DNA of 40,410 nucleotides from Candidatus [Bacteroides] periocalifornicus (GTDB lineage Bacteria; Bacteroidota; Bacteroidia; Bacteroidales; CAJPTX01). This document shows positions 33,143 to 40,410 of the stretch, in pieces. The translations under genes and the position numbers were made by a program. The notes under the pieces are model-generated. The model ran no database searches. It saw nothing but the letters and a program-made list of their open reading frames with translations, and had not been told where the DNA came from. Within the stretch, counting starts at the first letter, position 1; every line of letters starts with the position of its first letter. The DNA is taken from NCBI GenBank assembly GCA_001421095.1, contig LIIK01000022.1, forward strand, positions 1-40,410, given 5' to 3'.

Positions 33143-34027
33143 CTACTTGATAATCACCACCAGGTAATGGGAGGCGCGCCAGAATTGCTTCCGGTCGATA
33201 ATCACCACGCTCTCTATGGCCCCCCGCTCGTTCTTGATGACTTTGTAGCTCGACTCTGGGTGGGTGGTCACCATCTCTATGCCCTTGGTGGTGGCGAATA
33301 TCGGGATGGTATCGGTGGTGGAAATGTCGATACGGGTGAAGTAGTCGGCATTGAAATCCTTGCGGAGCTCGTTGTTTTTGCCGATGCCGAGGAAACCACC
33401 CGTGCGCGAGATGATGCCATTCTCTAGGAGCTCTTTCTGAGAACCGAAAGCGTACCACGCCTCATTCATAGAGGCTCTCTGCTGCTGCACCTGCTCGGAG
33501 AGCTGGAGGTTGGCCTGGCTGAGGGTATCCATCACCAGGTTGAGCGAATCCATAGAGAAGTGGAGGGTCTGCAGGTTGAGCTTTAGGAGATTGATGGTGG
33601 AATCACGCTGCTCAAGCTGCCGTGTGGCGTTCTGCAAGAGCTTCTCAAACTCGGTGACCTTTAGGTTCGATTGGCGGAGCTTCTTGCCCATGGAGGCTAT
33701 GGTATTGCGGTTCTGCGCCATAATATCATTGATGGCTATGATATCCTGCGAGATCCGTTCCCGGTCATCAGCCTGCAGCTCTTCCTGCTTGGCATTTTTC
33801 ACCTCGCTCCCGATTTTCTGCTCCTTCTGGCGAATGAGGGCGAGGTTCTGCTCTATCTGGTTGAGGGACTCGAAGAACTCGTTGATCGTCTGGTCCTTCT
33901 CCGCAGACTGCGCATTCAGCGAGTCTACCGTGGCCTGCAGCGTTGCTATCTGCTCCAGCTCCGCACGGTTACACCCCAGCAGGGCAATGCTGACCCCGAG
34001 GGTAAGAATCCAAAATAGACGTTTCAT
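33143..34027 (-). CDS. Coiled-coil lipoprotein
   Basis: The 294-residue protein has a lipoprotein signal with lipobox L16-L-G-C19, then an uninterrupted charged coiled coil (about 22-190), then a small C-terminal domain (about 195-294; GGFLGIGKNNELRKDFN, YFTRIDI, TTHPESSYKVIKNERGAIESVVIIDRKQFWRASHYLVVII). This layout is widespread in Bacteroidales. I recall some members being annotated as Cbp1-type collagen-binding adhesins, but nothing here demonstrates that; a structural periplasmic or outer-membrane role is as likely. It lies 78 bases downstream of mrdA, where many relatives have rodA. Confidence 0.8.
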   Translation of the reverse strand: MKRLFWILTLGVSIALLGCNRAELEQIATLQATVDSLNAQSAEKDQTINEFFESLNQIEQNLALIRQKEQKIGSEVKNAKQEELQADDRERISQDIIAINDIMAQNRNTIASMGKKLRQSNLKVTEFEKLLQNATRQLEQRDSTINLLKLNLQTLHFSMDSLNLVMDTLSQANLQLSEQVQQQRASMNEAWYAFGSQKELLENGIISRTGGFLGIGKNNELRKDFNADYFTRIDISTTDTIPIFATTKGIEMVTTHPESSYKVIKNERGAIESVVIIDRKQFWRASHYLVVIIK

Positions 34028-34105
34028 GTGACTTAGGTTTTTGTGGTTTCTGTACGTGTGTAAAGCCAGCTATTTACTGGTGTCTCCCTTCTGTATTGGA
34101 GGAGC

Positions 34106-35920
34106 TTAGGGGGTAACCCCGCTCAGCACGTAGTCCTCCATTGCATGGTTGGTTACGCTATCTCTCAGGTATTGCTCTATCATAAGCCCTGCAATTGGGG
34201 CTGCCCATCGCCCGCCAAATCCCGCATTCTCTATATACACTGCCAGCGCGATACGCGGGTGGTCTTTCGGCGCAAAGGCGATCACTATGGAGTGGTCTTC
34301 ACCGTGTGGATTCTGCGCAGTGCCCGTTTTCCCGCAGACGTCTAGCCCATTCACACGCGCCCTCCAAGCCGTAGGGCCAAGCCCAAAGTCCGCATTCACT
34401 GCCTGGTACATCCCCTCTACTACCGGGGCAAAAAAGGTTGAATCTATGCTTAGCTTATGCTCTTGGACAGGTGGGCGTATGGTATCCGCACCTACAATGT
34501 AACGTACCAAGTGGGGGCGATAGTATTTCCCCCGATTGGCGATCACGCTCGCGAGGTTGGCCATCTGGAGCGGGGTAGTGCCCAATTCACCCTGCCCTAT
34601 AGAGAGCGAAATCACTGTGAGAGAGCTCCATCCTCCCTTGTGGAAGTAGCGGTTGTAAAAATCTGAAGTCGGTACTATGCCGTCTAGCTCTCCCGGGAGA
34701 TCTATGCCCAACCGATGCCCGAATCCGAAGTCTCGCACCTCGCCCCCCCAGTGCGTAAGGGCATTCTCTATGCCACCCTGCCGCCGGTTGTCGAGAATAT
34801 TGCGAAACACGTAGCAGAAGTAGGTATTGCAAGACATCCGAACCGCGGCGGTAATGCTGCCCGGGTAGGGATGTCCGTGGCATCCTACCCCCCTGCCCAC
34901 GGGGTAGCGCCCGTAGCACTGGTAGCCCGTGCCGGGAAAAACCACACCATCGTTAAGCCCGATGAGCGCGTTCACCACCTTGAAGGTCGACCCCGGGGGG
35001 TAGAGCGCCATGGTGCTACGATTGAAGAGCGGTTTGAGTGAATCTTCGCTCAGCGCCTGGAAGTTCGAGGAACGGATACGCCCTACCAGGAGGTTAGGAT
35101 CGTAAGAAGGGGCCGACACCATGGCGAGTACCTCTCCGTTGGTCGGGTCTAGAGCCACTATCGCGCCGCGCCGTCCCTGCATCAGATGCTCGCCATAGGC
35201 CTGAAGGGCCGCATCAAGGCTTAGGTGTAGGTCGCTACCCGCCACGGCCACCGTGTCATACAGCCCATTGGCGTAGCTCCCCTTCACCCTATTGTGCACA
35301 TCTACCATATAGTTCCGCACGCCCCGCTGGCCCCGTAGCGCTTCCTCGTAGCTAAGCTCCAGCCCGCTTATGCCGATGTAATCCCCGGGCTTGTAGTAGG
35401 GCTGCTCGAATACGGTGCGGTTGCTCACCTCGCCCACGTAGCCGAGCAGGTGCGCGGCTATGGGCTGTGGGTAGTGCCGCAGCGTGCGGGGCTGCGCGTA
35501 GAACCCCGGGTACTGGTAGAGGTACTCTTGCACTTTGGCGAAATCGGCGGTGGAGAGCTGCTTGAGGAAAAGGGATTCCTTGCGCGAAGAGAATTCCTTA
35601 GCCGCCTGCAGCTGCTCGTCGAGGTACTCGCGCGTGATGCCGAATAGCTCTAGGAAGGATGCGGTGTCGAACGGTTTTATCTCGTTGGGCACCACCATTA
35701 TGTCATAGGCAGCCTCGTTGTACACCAGCAGGCGCTGCTTACGGTCATACACCGTGCCGCGCGCAGGGTACTGGGTTATCCGCCGTAGCACGTTGTTATC
35801 GGCCGAGAGCTTGTAGTCTGGATTGAGAATCTGGATGTAGAAAAGCTTCCCGAGAATCACCAGGGCTACCAGCACAAAGATGGCTGCGATAGTTGTCTGC
35901 CTGTCAAGCTTGAGTGCCAT
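34106..35920 (-). CDS. mrdA: Penicillin-binding protein 2 (elongasome transpeptidase)
   Basis: PBP2 cross-links peptidoglycan during cell elongation with RodA and MreBCD. The 604-residue protein has one N-terminal membrane helix (about 12-30), the dimerisation domain starting at R-R-I-T-Q-Y-P-A-R-G-T-V-Y-D-R, and the transpeptidase domain with the nucleophile motif P-P-G-S-T-F-K (about residue 305-311), S-C-N (RMSCNTYF) and K-T-G-T (CGKTGTAQNP). Length is normal. Its ATG follows directly on the mreD stop with no gap. rodA, the usual partner, is not next to it. Confidence 0.96.
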   Translation of the reverse strand: MALKLDRQTTIAAIFVLVALVILGKLFYIQILNPDYKLSADNNVLRRITQYPARGTVYDRKQRLLVYNEAAYDIMVVPNEIKPFDTASFLELFGITREYLDEQLQAAKEFSSRKESLFLKQLSTADFAKVQEYLYQYPGFYAQPRTLRHYPQPIAAHLLGYVGEVSNRTVFEQPYYKPGDYIGISGLELSYEEALRGQRGVRNYMVDVHNRVKGSYANGLYDTVAVAGSDLHLSLDAALQAYGEHLMQGRRGAIVALDPTNGEVLAMVSAPSYDPNLLVGRIRSSNFQALSEDSLKPLFNRSTMALYPPGSTFKVVNALIGLNDGVVFPGTGYQCYGRYPVGRGVGCHGHPYPGSITAAVRMSCNTYFCYVFRNILDNRRQGGIENALTHWGGEVRDFGFGHRLGIDLPGELDGIVPTSDFYNRYFHKGGWSSLTVISLSIGQGELGTTPLQMANLASVIANRGKYYRPHLVRYIVGADTIRPPVQEHKLSIDSTFFAPVVEGMYQAVNADFGLGPTAWRARVNGLDVCGKTGTAQNPHGEDHSIVIAFAPKDHPRIALAVYIENAGFGGRWAAPIAGLMIEQYLRDSVTNHAMEDYVLSGVTP

Positions 35921-36451
35921 TTAGTAGCTCCTATTTCGCACCTTGGGTAGCGGGAACAGAAAGAGTTCGGCCACCAGCACAATGGCCGTGGTAAGCAGAG
36001 AATTGCCGATAGCCTTAAGCGTAGTGATGAGGAACGACTCGAGGGGGAATCCTCCCAGGTAGTGAAGTACGAAGTGGTGGAGAAGCACAAGCAGGATGGT
36101 GTAGCGGAGCGTCCAGCTAAAACCCATGCGTTGGAGCGAGGGGACTAGCCGCTTGTCTCGCACCTGCTGGGTCTGCAGCCTGTCGATAACCCACGGGCGG
36201 GCAAACGCCATGGCTGTAGTTGCAGCGGCATGAAGCCCCAGCGTGGATGATTCTACGTCGACCCCAAGCCCAAGGAAGAAGGCGACAGTGAGGACTAGGA
36301 TGCTGGGAAGCTCAACGGGCAGCAGCAGAATGCCGATCACGTAGGGGAATGGCATGAGAAAGCCCCGGATCTCCACATTGCTAAATATCAACCCTTGGGC
36401 CACTAGACAGAGTACCAGCAGGATTGCGAATTGCCAAAATCTACTCTGCAT
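35921..36451 (-). CDS. mreD: Rod-shape-determining protein MreD
   Basis: The 176-residue protein is a small polytopic inner-membrane protein with about five helices, the form MreD takes in the elongasome. Sequence similarity in this family is low, but Q-G-L-I-F-S-N near the N-terminus, the hydrophobic run and the position between mreC (11-base overlap) and mrdA (no gap) make the call firm. Confidence 0.9.
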   Translation of the reverse strand: MQSRFWQFAILLVLCLVAQGLIFSNVEIRGFLMPFPYVIGILLLPVELPSILVLTVAFFLGLGVDVESSTLGLHAAATTAMAFARPWVIDRLQTQQVRDKRLVPSLQRMGFSWTLRYTILLVLLHHFVLHYLGGFPLESFLITTLKAIGNSLLTTAIVLVAELFLFPLPKVRNRSY

Positions 36452-37268
36452 GGACTTGGGTATTAGCCTGTAGAGAATCGAGCTCGTTGCGCTGCCTATT
36501 CTCCACCACGGTTACATGTTCTAGCCGCATGAAATCTACCGCAAGCCGTACTTGCGCCACTTTGAAGTCGCCCCCTTCCACCAGCACAGATTCCACGTAG
36601 CCGATGGGAGCACCGGGCGGGAATATGCCAGAGTAGCCGCTGGCCACCACGGTATCGCCAGCCCTTACATCCACATGGTTGGGTATCTCACCCAGCAGTG
36701 CCGTTCGGTAGCTCACGCCGTCCCAGCCCACAGAGCCGAAGTAGCCAGTTCGCGATAATCGGGCCGATATCCGCAGATCCTTATTGAGCAGCGAGATGGC
36801 CTTAGAGTAGTGCGGCGCCACGGCTACCACTATGCCCACCACATTCCCGTAGGCCAGCACCCCCATACCATCATGTATGCCATCGGCCCGGCCACGGTCT
36901 ATGGTGAAAAGGTTGCGGGGGAGGCTCACGGTATTGTTCACCACGTGGGCGGTGTGGTAGCAGAATTGCCCGCTGGCGCTGCTATCGGTTAGCCTCTGCC
37001 TGCTGAGCATGTAGCGAAGCCGCTCGTGCGCATTCCGCAGGGCGATGTTCTCTTCCACCAAGCGGGCATTCTCCCCCTCTAGGTCAGTGTACCTGCGCAT
37101 GGCCGAAGCCCTGTCCTCCGCGTAGGCCTCCACCCCATTCATCAGAGCGCCTATGCGGGCCTTCTGCGTGTAGCTGAACTGCGTATGGAGCAGCAATGCC
37201 ACGCACTCCAGCAGCAGAAAGTAGAGTACATTCCTATAGCGGCGCAATAGCCGCAGGAGGGTGTTCAT
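36441..37268 (-). CDS. mreC: Rod-shape-determining protein MreC
   Basis: The 275-residue protein has an N-terminal membrane helix (about 12-30), a coiled coil (about 60-90, LEGENARLVEENIALRNAHERLRYM) and the MreC periplasmic beta-domain (VNNTVSLPRNLFTIDRGRADGIHDGMGVLAYGNVVG, VASGYSGIFPPGAPIG). MreC dimers activate PBP2. It is preceded by a 413-base gap after mreB, wider than usual, and overlaps mreD. Confidence 0.95.
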   Translation of the reverse strand: MNTLLRLLRRYRNVLYFLLLECVALLLHTQFSYTQKARIGALMNGVEAYAEDRASAMRRYTDLEGENARLVEENIALRNAHERLRYMLSRQRLTDSSASGQFCYHTAHVVNNTVSLPRNLFTIDRGRADGIHDGMGVLAYGNVVGIVVAVAPHYSKAISLLNKDLRISARLSRTGYFGSVGWDGVSYRTALLGEIPNHVDVRAGDTVVASGYSGIFPPGAPIGYVESVLVEGGDFKVAQVRLAVDFMRLEHVTVVENRQRNELDSLQANTQVHAE

Positions 37269-37681
37269 AGTGCCGAGATCCCAACGGAGATTCTCCCTTT
37301 GGCGTAGGCAGGAATCCTGCTATGAGCCTTGCTTGGCTTTGCCTGCTCCAAGGGCGTAATCGCAATATTTCTATACGGAAGAGGCTGAAAATGTAGCTTT
37401 CTGCTAGTAGTAACAAAGCGTGCCGTATCTCACCCGAATGAGCTGTAGTGCCTACTGGAATGCGGCATCACTACTGGACATGGAGCATTGCCATTGGATA
37501 CGATGTATGGTGAAGATCCGTTCGCCCGCTTATGCTTTTTTCTGCATTCCCATCATGGGGTGCTGCTGAATATCCTCCCTCTTCCCTTCTGGTTATCAAG
37601 AGCTAACCTTAGGGAATATCCCCCATTCTCCGTAGCCAGCAGAAGAGGCGGGCATCAGAATCAGCACCCGCGGTGAGCGCA
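37269..37681. other. Gap between mreB and mreC
   Basis: These 413 bases have no supported open frame. AAAGCGTGCCGTATCTCACC near 37409 is a weak relative of the dispersed GTAGCG repeat. I see no TAnnTTTG box aimed at mreC. Confidence 0.5.
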
Positions 37682-38704
37682 CTACCTCATAAGGAAGGCG
37701 CAGTTCTCCACGTTCTTCAGGGCGATACCAGTTCCCCGAGCCACCGCGTGCAGAGGATCCTCTGCCACGATGAAGGGGATCTTGATCTTGTCTGATAGCC
37801 GCTTGTCCAACCCTCTTAGCAGCGCACCTCCACCGGCCAGGTAGATTCCGCTCTTTACGATGTCTGCGTAGAGCTCTGGGGGCGTCTGCTCGAGCACAGA
37901 GATGATGGCGGTCTCTATCTTGCTCAGCGATTTCTCTAGGCAGTGCGCAATTTCCTGGTAGCTTACGGGGACCTCTATCGGAAGGGCAGACATGAGGTCT
38001 GGCCCGTGGGCTATGAAGTCTGCCGGGGGATTCTCCAGGTCTGCCAGGGCCGCCCCTACGGCAATTTTGATGTCCTCAGCCGTCCGTTCTCCGATTTTAA
38101 TGTTATGCTGGCGGCGCATGTAGGCCTGGATATCGGCCGTGAACCCATCGCCCGCTATTCGCTCGCTCTTGTTGCACACGATGCCGCCGAGCGCGATGAC
38201 CGCGATTTCGGTCGTTCCGCCCCCTATGTCGACCACCATGTTGCCCTGGGGCGCCTCCACGTCGAGGCCTATGCCGAGCGCAGCTGCCATAGGCTCGTAG
38301 ATCATGTACACATCGCGCCCGTCGGCCTGCTCCGCGCTGTCGCGCACCGCCCGGATCTCAACCTCGGTGCTCCCGCTGGGGATGCAGATCACTATCCGCA
38401 GCGCGGGTTTGAAGAGCCTACTACGCTTATTTATGAGCTTGATCATGCTACGGATCATCTGCTCCGCCGCGTCAAAATCGGCGATCACCCCGTCGCGCAG
38501 CGGGCGGACGGTGTAGATATGCTCATGCGTTTTACCCTGCATCTGCCGGGCCTGCCGCCCTATGGCGATCAGCTTGCCCGTAGTGCGATCCATGGCCACT
38601 ATCGATGGCTCATCCACCACGATCTTATCATTGTAGATGATAATGGTGTTCGCAGTGCCGAGGTCTATGGCCAGCTCCTGCGTGAAGAATGAGAACATTC
38701 CCAT
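37682..38704 (-). CDS. mreB: Rod-shape-determining actin-like protein MreB
   Basis: MreB filaments on the inner membrane face guide wall synthesis. The 340-residue protein has the actin-fold nucleotide motifs: phosphate 1 (A-I-D-L-G-T-A-N-T), connect 1 (YEPMAAALGIGLD), phosphate 2 (MVVDIGGGTTEIAVIALGGIV) and the adenosine loop YLAGGGALLRGLDKR. The N-terminal MFSFF is the likely membrane anchor. Length is standard. It starts the mreBCD-mrdA run and lies 115 bases downstream of purH, an order common in Bacteroidetes. Confidence 0.97.
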   Translation of the reverse strand: MGMFSFFTQELAIDLGTANTIIIYNDKIVVDEPSIVAMDRTTGKLIAIGRQARQMQGKTHEHIYTVRPLRDGVIADFDAAEQMIRSMIKLINKRSRLFKPALRIVICIPSGSTEVEIRAVRDSAEQADGRDVYMIYEPMAAALGIGLDVEAPQGNMVVDIGGGTTEIAVIALGGIVCNKSERIAGDGFTADIQAYMRRQHNIKIGERTAEDIKIAVGAALADLENPPADFIAHGPDLMSALPIEVPVSYQEIAHCLEKSLSKIETAIISVLEQTPPELYADIVKSGIYLAGGGALLRGLDKRLSDKIKIPFIVAEDPLHAVARGTGIALKNVENCAFLMR

Positions 38705-38819
38705 ACCCTATTCTAGCGTTCCTCCTGGTTATATCCGAATCCAAATTAGAATCGTAGTTTCCGCGTTGCGCCTTTCGCCGCTTTAGGGAGCTGGCGACGC
38801 GGATGGTCTCTGCTTGCTT

Positions 38820-40397
38820 TCAGTGTTTGAAGTGCCGCTTCCCGGTGAACACCATGATGCCCCACCGGGCGTTGCAGGCCGCTATGCTCTCCTCATCGCG
38901 CACAGAGCCTCCCGGCTGCACAAAGGTGTAAATCCCCTTGTCCATCGCCAGCTCCACCGAGTCTCTGAAAGGGAAGAACCCGTCTGAGGCCAGCACCGCC
39001 CCTTTGAGCGAGAATCCGAACCGTTCGGCCTTCTCCATAGCGTGCCGCACGGCATCTACGCGGCTGGTCTCACCCGCCGCGCTCCCTATGAGCTGCTGCC
39101 CCTTAGCTATGGCTATGGCGTTGCTCTTGCAATGCTTGGCGGCCAGCATGGCGAAGCGTAGCGAGCGCAGCTGCTCCTCGGAGGGCTGCTTTTCGGTCAC
39201 ACAGTGCCCGAGCCCATTCTCGTAGTGTTCGTTGTCTGGCTGCTGAACCAGAAACCCTGTGAGCACTGTCCGTATTTGCACGGGCGGCATGATCGCCCTG
39301 GGATCCCGCTGTAGAAGAATCCGATTCTTCCGTTTTGAGAGGATCTCTATTGCCACGGGCGAATAGCCAGGGGCTAGGCAAACCTCAAAGAACAGCCGAT
39401 CGAGCGCCTGGGCCGTGGGGGAGTCTACCGTTCCGTTGGTAACGATGATGCCGCCAAAGGCCGACACGGGGTCGCCCGCCAACGCCTGCTCAAAGGCCGA
39501 GAGCACCGTGTCAGCAGATGCCAGCCCGCAGGGAGTGCCGTGCTTTATGATGCCCACGGTGTATGCGGTCTCAATATCCTCTACCAAGTGCCAGCCTGCA
39601 TCTATGTCGAGCAGGTTGTTATACGATAGCTCCTTGCCAGACAGCTGGGTGAAGCACGTCGACAGATTCCCGAGGAAGCTCCCTGCCTGGTGGGGGTTCT
39701 CGCCATACCGGAGTGGGACTACGCTATCGGAGTTTATCGTCTGAACAAGCAGCTGTTTAGACTGGTTCGGGAGCTCTAGCGGATGCTGGCCACAAGTGGG
39801 GCTACCGTCCTTTTCACCATTCTGTCCCGCAGTACCCTGAATGGCCATGCCGTAGAAGGTAGCAATATCCAGGTCATAGCGAGCCACCTCCTGCATGGTG
39901 CGCCTAGCATGTAGCGCCCTCTGCCTCAGGGTTGTTATCCCATCCTGCGCGCTTAGCATCTCGGCCACCATGGGGTACTCGTCCCGTTGGCATACCGAGA
40001 GGATTTCCTGGTAGTTCTTGGCCGCCGCGCGCAGTAACGATGCCCCCCCTATATCCACAAGCTCAATAAATTCGTCCTGCGAATCGGCAGCGTGCTCTAT
40101 CCCCTCCTGCTGGAGCTTTTCCGCGAAAGGGTAAAGATCCACCACCACCATATCGATGGGATCTATGCCATACGCATCCATGTCGAGCTGGTCAGATTCC
40201 AGCGAAGGACGCCCCAGTATACCGCCGAACACCTTGGGGTGAAGAGTTTTTACCCGACCGCCGAGTATAGACGGGAACCCGGTAAGATCCTCAATCTTTA
40301 CAGCAGAGTAGCCCTGCTTTTCCATCCAGTCGTAGGTTCCGCCTGTCGATAGGATCTTTACATCTAGCCGCCTGAGCGCATCCAAAAGGATTTCCAA
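38820..40397 (-). CDS. purH: Bifunctional AICAR formyltransferase / IMP cyclohydrolase, 5' end abnormal or incomplete
   Basis: PurH carries out the last two steps of IMP synthesis. Visible are the IMP cyclohydrolase part (STGGTYDWMEKQGY, GGRVKTLHPKVFGGIL, DLYPF) and the transformylase part with the catalytic K-H (IIKHGTPCGLASADTV), the A-K-H-C-K-S-N-A-I-A-I-A-K-G stretch and the C-terminal D-G-F-F-P-F-R-D and V-Q-P-G-G-S-V-R-D. The 525 residues begin at a TTG (40395-40397). The family's first 15-20 residues, including the substrate-phosphate-binding S-x-x-D-K-T-G, are absent; a TAG at 40401-40403 stops the frame 3 bases upstream of that TTG. The window ends 7 bases later, so truncation, frameshift or assembly error cannot be told apart. 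Confidence 0.85.
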   Translation of the reverse strand: MEILLDALRRLDVKILSTGGTYDWMEKQGYSAVKIEDLTGFPSILGGRVKTLHPKVFGGILGRPSLESDQLDMDAYGIDPIDMVVVDLYPFAEKLQQEGIEHAADSQDEFIELVDIGGASLLRAAAKNYQEILSVCQRDEYPMVAEMLSAQDGITTLRQRALHARRTMQEVARYDLDIATFYGMAIQGTAGQNGEKDGSPTCGQHPLELPNQSKQLLVQTINSDSVVPLRYGENPHQAGSFLGNLSTCFTQLSGKELSYNNLLDIDAGWHLVEDIETAYTVGIIKHGTPCGLASADTVLSAFEQALAGDPVSAFGGIIVTNGTVDSPTAQALDRLFFEVCLAPGYSPVAIEILSKRKNRILLQRDPRAIMPPVQIRTVLTGFLVQQPDNEHYENGLGHCVTEKQPSEEQLRSLRFAMLAAKHCKSNAIAIAKGQQLIGSAAGETSRVDAVRHAMEKAERFGFSLKGAVLASDGFFPFRDSVELAMDKGIYTFVQPGGSVRDEESIAACNARWGIMVFTGKRHFKH

Positions 40398-40410
40398 TCC
40401 CTATATTTGC

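Noticed and set aside
37943..38692. 249-codon open frame opposite mreB
   Set aside because: Shadow of mreB, rich in H, R and G as expected for an antisense frame in GC-rich DNA.

Overview
The window looks like chromosomal DNA of a fairly GC-rich member of the Bacteroidota, most likely order Bacteroidales. Three things point there: the gene set (DUF4835/PorD-like protein, DUF1573 protein, Bacteroidetes-type omega subunit, DUF4261, RecN next to QueC, MreBCD-PBP2); promoters of the TAnnTTTG type, several with an upstream TTTG exactly 20 bases away; and little sign of strong Shine-Dalgarno sequences. Most genes lie on the minus strand. Only the arcC/arcB pair, a metallo-hydrolase gene and a 902-residue membrane-anchored protein are on the plus strand. 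I see no tRNA, rRNA, CRISPR array or prophage.

Layout: 1-300 is the tail of a MULE-type transposase with a 25-bp hairpin and a 19-base direct repeat. 421-4553 holds a PolB-type exonuclease homologue that has lost catalytic residues, then queE, queC and recN. 4773-8657 holds the DUF4835 gene, coaBC, rpoZ and bamD. 9353-11548 (+) holds carbamate kinase and ornithine carbamoyltransferase. 11962-13392 is a C69 dipeptidase. 13602-18352 holds a UvrD/PcrA helicase, a DUF4261 gene and RNase Y. 18423-18627 is a rod-shaped RNA that I read as 6S RNA, followed by zapA and a small coiled-coil gene. 19414-21484 holds hslR, pth and rplY. 21764-24731 holds a gamma-carbonic-anhydrase-like protein and a copper P1B-ATPase. 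25350-27643 is an ABC-2 exporter. 27664-28734 is a DUF1573 protein. 29194-32806 (+) holds the metallo-beta-lactamase-fold hydrolase and the DUF3352/propeller-like protein. 33143-40397 holds a coiled-coil lipoprotein, mrdA, mreD, mreC, mreB and purH.

Functionally this is mainly housekeeping: queuosine precursor synthesis and DNA repair; coenzyme A synthesis and outer-membrane assembly; RNA turnover and translation quality control; the elongasome (MreBCD-PBP2); and energy from citrulline or carbamoyl phosphate.

The unusual material is mostly between genes. Two long palindromic elements (9010-9095 and 24915-25029) differ from each other by changes matched in both arms. A 150-bp MITE-like element with perfect 13-bp inverted ends lies at 11637-11786. 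A degenerate GTAGCG...GCCGC palindrome family recurs in at least five intergenic regions, often beside a TTTTGCAGAGGTC end motif. Protein oddities are the exonuclease homologue with two active-site substitutions, a QueE with an 11-residue gap before its third cluster cysteine, and a purH whose 5' end runs into an in-frame stop where the family N-terminus should be.
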